Assembly: GCF_022479115.1 (NCBI RefSeq)
Contig: NZ_CP092497.1
Coordinates: 6,138,001 to 6,202,000 of the forward strand
Length of the DNA stretch: 64,000 nucleotides
Reading direction: 5' to 3'
DNA from: Amycolatopsis sp. EV170708-02-1
Lineage (GTDB): Bacteria > Actinomycetota > Actinomycetes > Mycobacteriales > Pseudonocardiaceae
The notes beneath the pieces were generated by a model, which saw only the letters and a list, made by a program, of their open reading frames with translations, was not told the DNA's origin and did not search any database. This document shows positions 61,730-64,000 of this stretch, piece by piece. The position numbers and the translations under genes were made by a program. The number at the start of each line of letters is the position of its first letter. Within the stretch, counting starts at the first letter, position 1.

Positions 61730-62041
61730 GTGACGTACAACCAGATGCAGCCCGCTCACCCGGCCCAGCCCGCCACCCCCGGCGCGGGGGCCGACGTCAA
61801 GACCTTCGTGACGGCCGTGCTGCTCACCTTCGGCACCGGCGTGCTGATGATGGACGGCTGGGCCCTGCTCGACAGCGGTTTCGGCGCCTTCCTCGGCCTG
61901 GTCGCCGGCGGTTTCGGCATCTTCTGGTGGAAGAGCATCCACGGCAAGGTCTTCCCGCGCGAGCTGTCCACCAAATCGGTGGTCATCCTCACCGTGATCA
62001 ACGTCGTGCTGGTGCTGCTCCTGCTTCTGCAGGTGAGCTAG
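61730..62041 (+). CDS. Small two-to-three-helix membrane protein
   Basis: This is a 103-residue protein with a Pro/Ala-rich hydrophilic start followed by three hydrophobic segments (VKTFVTAVLLTFGTGVLMM, FGAFLGLVAGGFGIFWW, SVVILTVINVVLVLLLLLQVS). The function is unknown and no known family was recognised. The GTG at 61730 is the start. It is divergent from ilvE and overlaps the end of the DUF402 gene convergently by 4 bp. Confidence 0.7.
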   Translation: MTYNQMQPAHPAQPATPGAGADVKTFVTAVLLTFGTGVLMMDGWALLDSGFGAFLGLVAGGFGIFWWKSIHGKVFPRELSTKSVVILTVINVVLVLLLLLQVS

Positions 62042-62682
62042 AGCAACCCGTCGGGGAGGCCGGGCGCGGGCCAGTCCGGGTCGGGCCGGAAGTCGGTCCA
62101 CGTCCCGTCGAAGGGGAACCGCCCGGCGTCCGCGAGTGCCCCGATCCGCTCGCCCTCGGCGCGCAGTCGTTCGAGCTGCCCCGCGGTGATGCGGCCGGCG
62201 AGCACGGCTTCCTCGGCCTCGTCCTCGTCCTTCCATTGCCAGCGTCCGCCGGGCTCGACGGCGACGTCGAGGATGCCGTCGATCCGGTCGGGCCCGGACG
62301 GCGTGCGCCCCAGCGGGACCTCGAGGTTGACGTACCAGTTCAGGAAGCGGCCGTCGGCGTCGAAGAACCACCAGACCGACGACCACTCGTCGTCGGCGAT
62401 CCGGCGCAGCGTCGACGTGTCGCGCCAGAAATCGGCCACGCGCACTCTCGGCACCCGGAACCGCTCCTCCAGGGGCGCCTCGCGGAAGAGCCGCCCGTCG
62501 GCGAGCCTGCTACCGACGATCGGGGTGTCCGCGGGCAGCCAGCCGAGCAGCACGGTGCCGTCGTCGGCGATGACGCGCAGCGGGTGATGCTGGCCGATCG
62601 AGCCGTCCGGTCGCAGGAAGCGTTCGACGACCGTGTCGCCCGGGGTCCAGAGAGGATCACGCACGCCTTGCACGGTACCCAC
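62038..62682 (-). CDS. DUF402-domain protein
   Basis: This is a 214-residue soluble protein of the DUF402 (FomD-like) family. The core has WWFFDADGRFLNWYVNLEVPLGRTP and the acidic cluster DRIDGILDVAVEPGGRWQWKDEDE, expected to bind divalent metal, followed by EEAVLAGRITAGQLERLRAEG. Members are nucleotide phosphohydrolases. The specific substrate is not known. It begins inside the end of the upstream membrane-protein gene (26-bp overlap), so both are probably co-expressed. Confidence 0.85.
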   Translation of the reverse strand: MGTVQGVRDPLWTPGDTVVERFLRPDGSIGQHHPLRVIADDGTVLLGWLPADTPIVGSRLADGRLFREAPLEERFRVPRVRVADFWRDTSTLRRIADDEWSSVWWFFDADGRFLNWYVNLEVPLGRTPSGPDRIDGILDVAVEPGGRWQWKDEDEAEEAVLAGRITAGQLERLRAEGERIGALADAGRFPFDGTWTDFRPDPDWPAPGLPDGLL

Positions 62683-63511
62683 GGGCGCGGACCCGCAGAA
62701 CCGATTCGGCGAGCGTTCCCACTCCCGCGAGCGCGAGGGCCACGACCGGCCCAGCGAAGGCGGCGGCGACGGCCACGATCAGTCCACAAGCGAGTGTCGC
62801 CTTCGGACGTTCCGGGGAAAGCCGTTCCCTGCCTTCGGTGAAGGCGTCCACCGCGACGGGCACGGTCGCCACGGCGGCCACCACGGTCAGCACCGGCAGC
62901 AGCGAGACCGCGTCGGCCGCGGCGAGGAGCTCACGGAACGAGGTCGCCGAAAGCCCCAGCCGGATCGGTCCCAGCTGGTAGAGGGCGACGGCCGTGATCG
63001 CGACGGCCACGGCCCCCACCGCGGCGGCCCGGCCCGCGCCGGGGCGGCGGGGCGCCAGGAACGGCAGAAGTACCAGCACGGCGAGGCCGAGACCGGGTAC
63101 GGACGGCGGGTCCGGCGCGATGAACTGCGCCAACGGCGGGATGCCGACGCAGATCGCGATCAGGGACGCGGCGGCGGCCAGCAGCAGCCCGGTCACCCAG
63201 CGGGCGGCGTAGTCGCCGAGGCGGACTCCGGCCAGGTCGGCGGCCGCCACCACGACGGCGAACACCGCCGCGGCGGCTCCCGGCGCGGACGGGAAGAGGT
63301 ACTGCCCGAACGTCGTCGCGAAGACCAGGACCAGGCCGAGCCGGGAAACGGAGCCCGCGATCCGTTCGGGCCGAGTGTCGCCCAGTGGCGGCAGCGACGC
63401 CTCGACCGCGACGGCGAGCACGGCCGCGACCACGGCGGCCACGAGTACCCAGTAGCCCGCTCCGGAGGTGGCCACCGCCAGCGCGACGAGCAGACCGCCG
63501 GCGAGTCGCAT
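62657..63511 (-). CDS. Ala/Val-rich multi-pass membrane protein
   Basis: The 284-residue protein has about eight to nine hydrophobic segments (GLLVALAVATSGAGYWVLVAA..., LGLAVLVLLPFLAP, VLTVVAAVATVPVAVDAF). It has no recognised family and few charged residues. Function is unknown. ATG at 63511 is the first plausible start. It is divergent from the M17 aminopeptidase gene with a 132-bp gap. Confidence 0.7.
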   Translation of the reverse strand: MRLAGGLLVALAVATSGAGYWVLVAAVVAAVLAVAVEASLPPLGDTRPERIAGSVSRLGLVLVFATTFGQYLFPSAPGAAAAVFAVVVAAADLAGVRLGDYAARWVTGLLLAAAASLIAICVGIPPLAQFIAPDPPSVPGLGLAVLVLLPFLAPRRPGAGRAAAVGAVAVAITAVALYQLGPIRLGLSATSFRELLAAADAVSLLPVLTVVAAVATVPVAVDAFTEGRERLSPERPKATLACGLIVAVAAAFAGPVVALALAGVGTLAESVLRVRARGYRARRA

Positions 63512-63643
63512 TCCGTCTCCCTTCCAGTCCGTCCAGTTACCCGGTCGGCCCCGCTGTTCCCCCAGGTCCCACTGTCATTAGCATGGCTCACGATCCAACC
63601 GGGCGGCCGCCCGGTACCACCGCGAACGCGCGAGGAGCCAGAA

Positions 63644-64000
63644 GTGACCGTGCCGAAGCTTGCCCTGACCGAGAACGCCGAAGCGGCGCTTGCCAAGACG
63701 CGCGCCGACGTCGTCGTCATCGGCACCCTGCAGGGTGAGGACGGCCTGGCGCTCGCCGCCGGCTCCTCCGTCGCCGACGCCGCTTTCGACGGCAAGCTCG
63801 CCGAAGTCCTCGGCACCCTCGGCGCGTCCGGCAAGGCCGACGAGGTCGTCAAGGTACCGACGCTGGGCAAGCTGTCCGCCGGTGTCGTGCTGGCCGTCGG
63901 CCTCGGCAAGGCCGGTGCGGACGGCGTCACCGCCGAGCAGGTCCGCCGGGGCGCCGGTGCCGCCGCGCGGGCGCTGAGCGGGACCGACCGCGCGTTCGTC
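63644..64000 (+). CDS. pepA: Leucyl aminopeptidase (M17), N-terminal part (partial)
   Basis: These are the first 119 residues of an M17 cytosol aminopeptidase; the rest is beyond the window. The segment is the alpha/beta N-terminal domain (ADVVVIGTLQGEDGLALA, GKLSAGVVLAVGLGKAG, EQVRRGAGAAARAL). GTG at 63644 has GAGGAG seven bases upstream. Its place next to cobT and ilvE matches Rv2213 (pepB). The catalytic metal-binding domain cannot be assessed here. Confidence 0.88.
   Translation, partial: MTVPKLALTENAEAALAKTRADVVVIGTLQGEDGLALAAGSSVADAAFDGKLAEVLGTLGASGKADEVVKVPTLGKLSAGVVLAVGLGKAGADGVTAEQVRRGAGAAARALSGTDRAFV

Overview
The window is high-GC actinobacterial chromosome. The gene content points to the Pseudonocardiales, most likely Amycolatopsis or a close relative. 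This assignment is an inference from three things: a type VII secretion (ESX) locus, gene order matching two conserved Mycobacterium tuberculosis blocks, and abundant GTG/TTG starts. No rRNA, tRNA, IS element or CRISPR array was found.

Layout. (1) 1-12.8 kb is a type VII secretion region. It starts inside EccC and holds an interposed cargo set: an SOS-type DUF222/HNH endonuclease, secreted proteins including a neocarzinostatin-like protein, a chloramphenicol-phosphotransferase-like kinase and a trypsin-like protease. After these come two WXG100-type proteins, a PPE-like protein, a secretion-domain/alpha-beta-hydrolase fusion, and a mycosin that has lost its catalytic Asp and His. (2) 12.9-28.2 kb holds NAD and biotin synthesis: nadABC with divergent nrtR, then a LON-domain protein, an M48 protease with a frameshifted tail, a DUF2567 protein, bsaP, bioB and bioD. 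Two SulP-carbonic anhydrase fusions lie between bioD and bioA. The nrtR/nadABC and bioB-bsaP-DUF2567 arrangement matches Rv1589-Rv1596. (3) 28.3-30.6 kb has an SRPBCC-P450 pair in line with bioA, and a P-loop kinase homologue. (4) 30.6-64 kb follows the Rv2188c-Rv2213 order: pimB', ripC-like hydrolase, exonuclease-UvrC fusion, qcrBAC, ctaE, trpD, ctaF, ctaC, asnB, adenosine kinase, erpA, DUF3043, cobT, ilvE and the start of the M17 aminopeptidase. Added to this are a GlxA-cupin-GlxA-EamA island (44.8-48.1 kb), a purC/GntR group and ispD.

How the parts fit together. qcrCAB, ctaE, ctaC and ctaF encode most of a bcc:aa3 respiratory supercomplex. nadABC makes quinolinate and then nicotinate mononucleotide under a Nudix-type repressor whose candidate operator sits on the promoter. 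bioA/D/B with BsaP make biotin, and the carbonic anhydrase transporters beside them could supply bicarbonate to biotin-dependent carboxylases.

The least expected signals are the pseudo-protease mycosin and several families of intergenic palindromes with fixed lengths. One family is tripartite (three copies of exactly 79 bp); others are 46 bp, 59 bp and 22 bp long. Arm sequences vary between copies while pairing is kept, and several copies supply the stop codon of the neighbouring gene.
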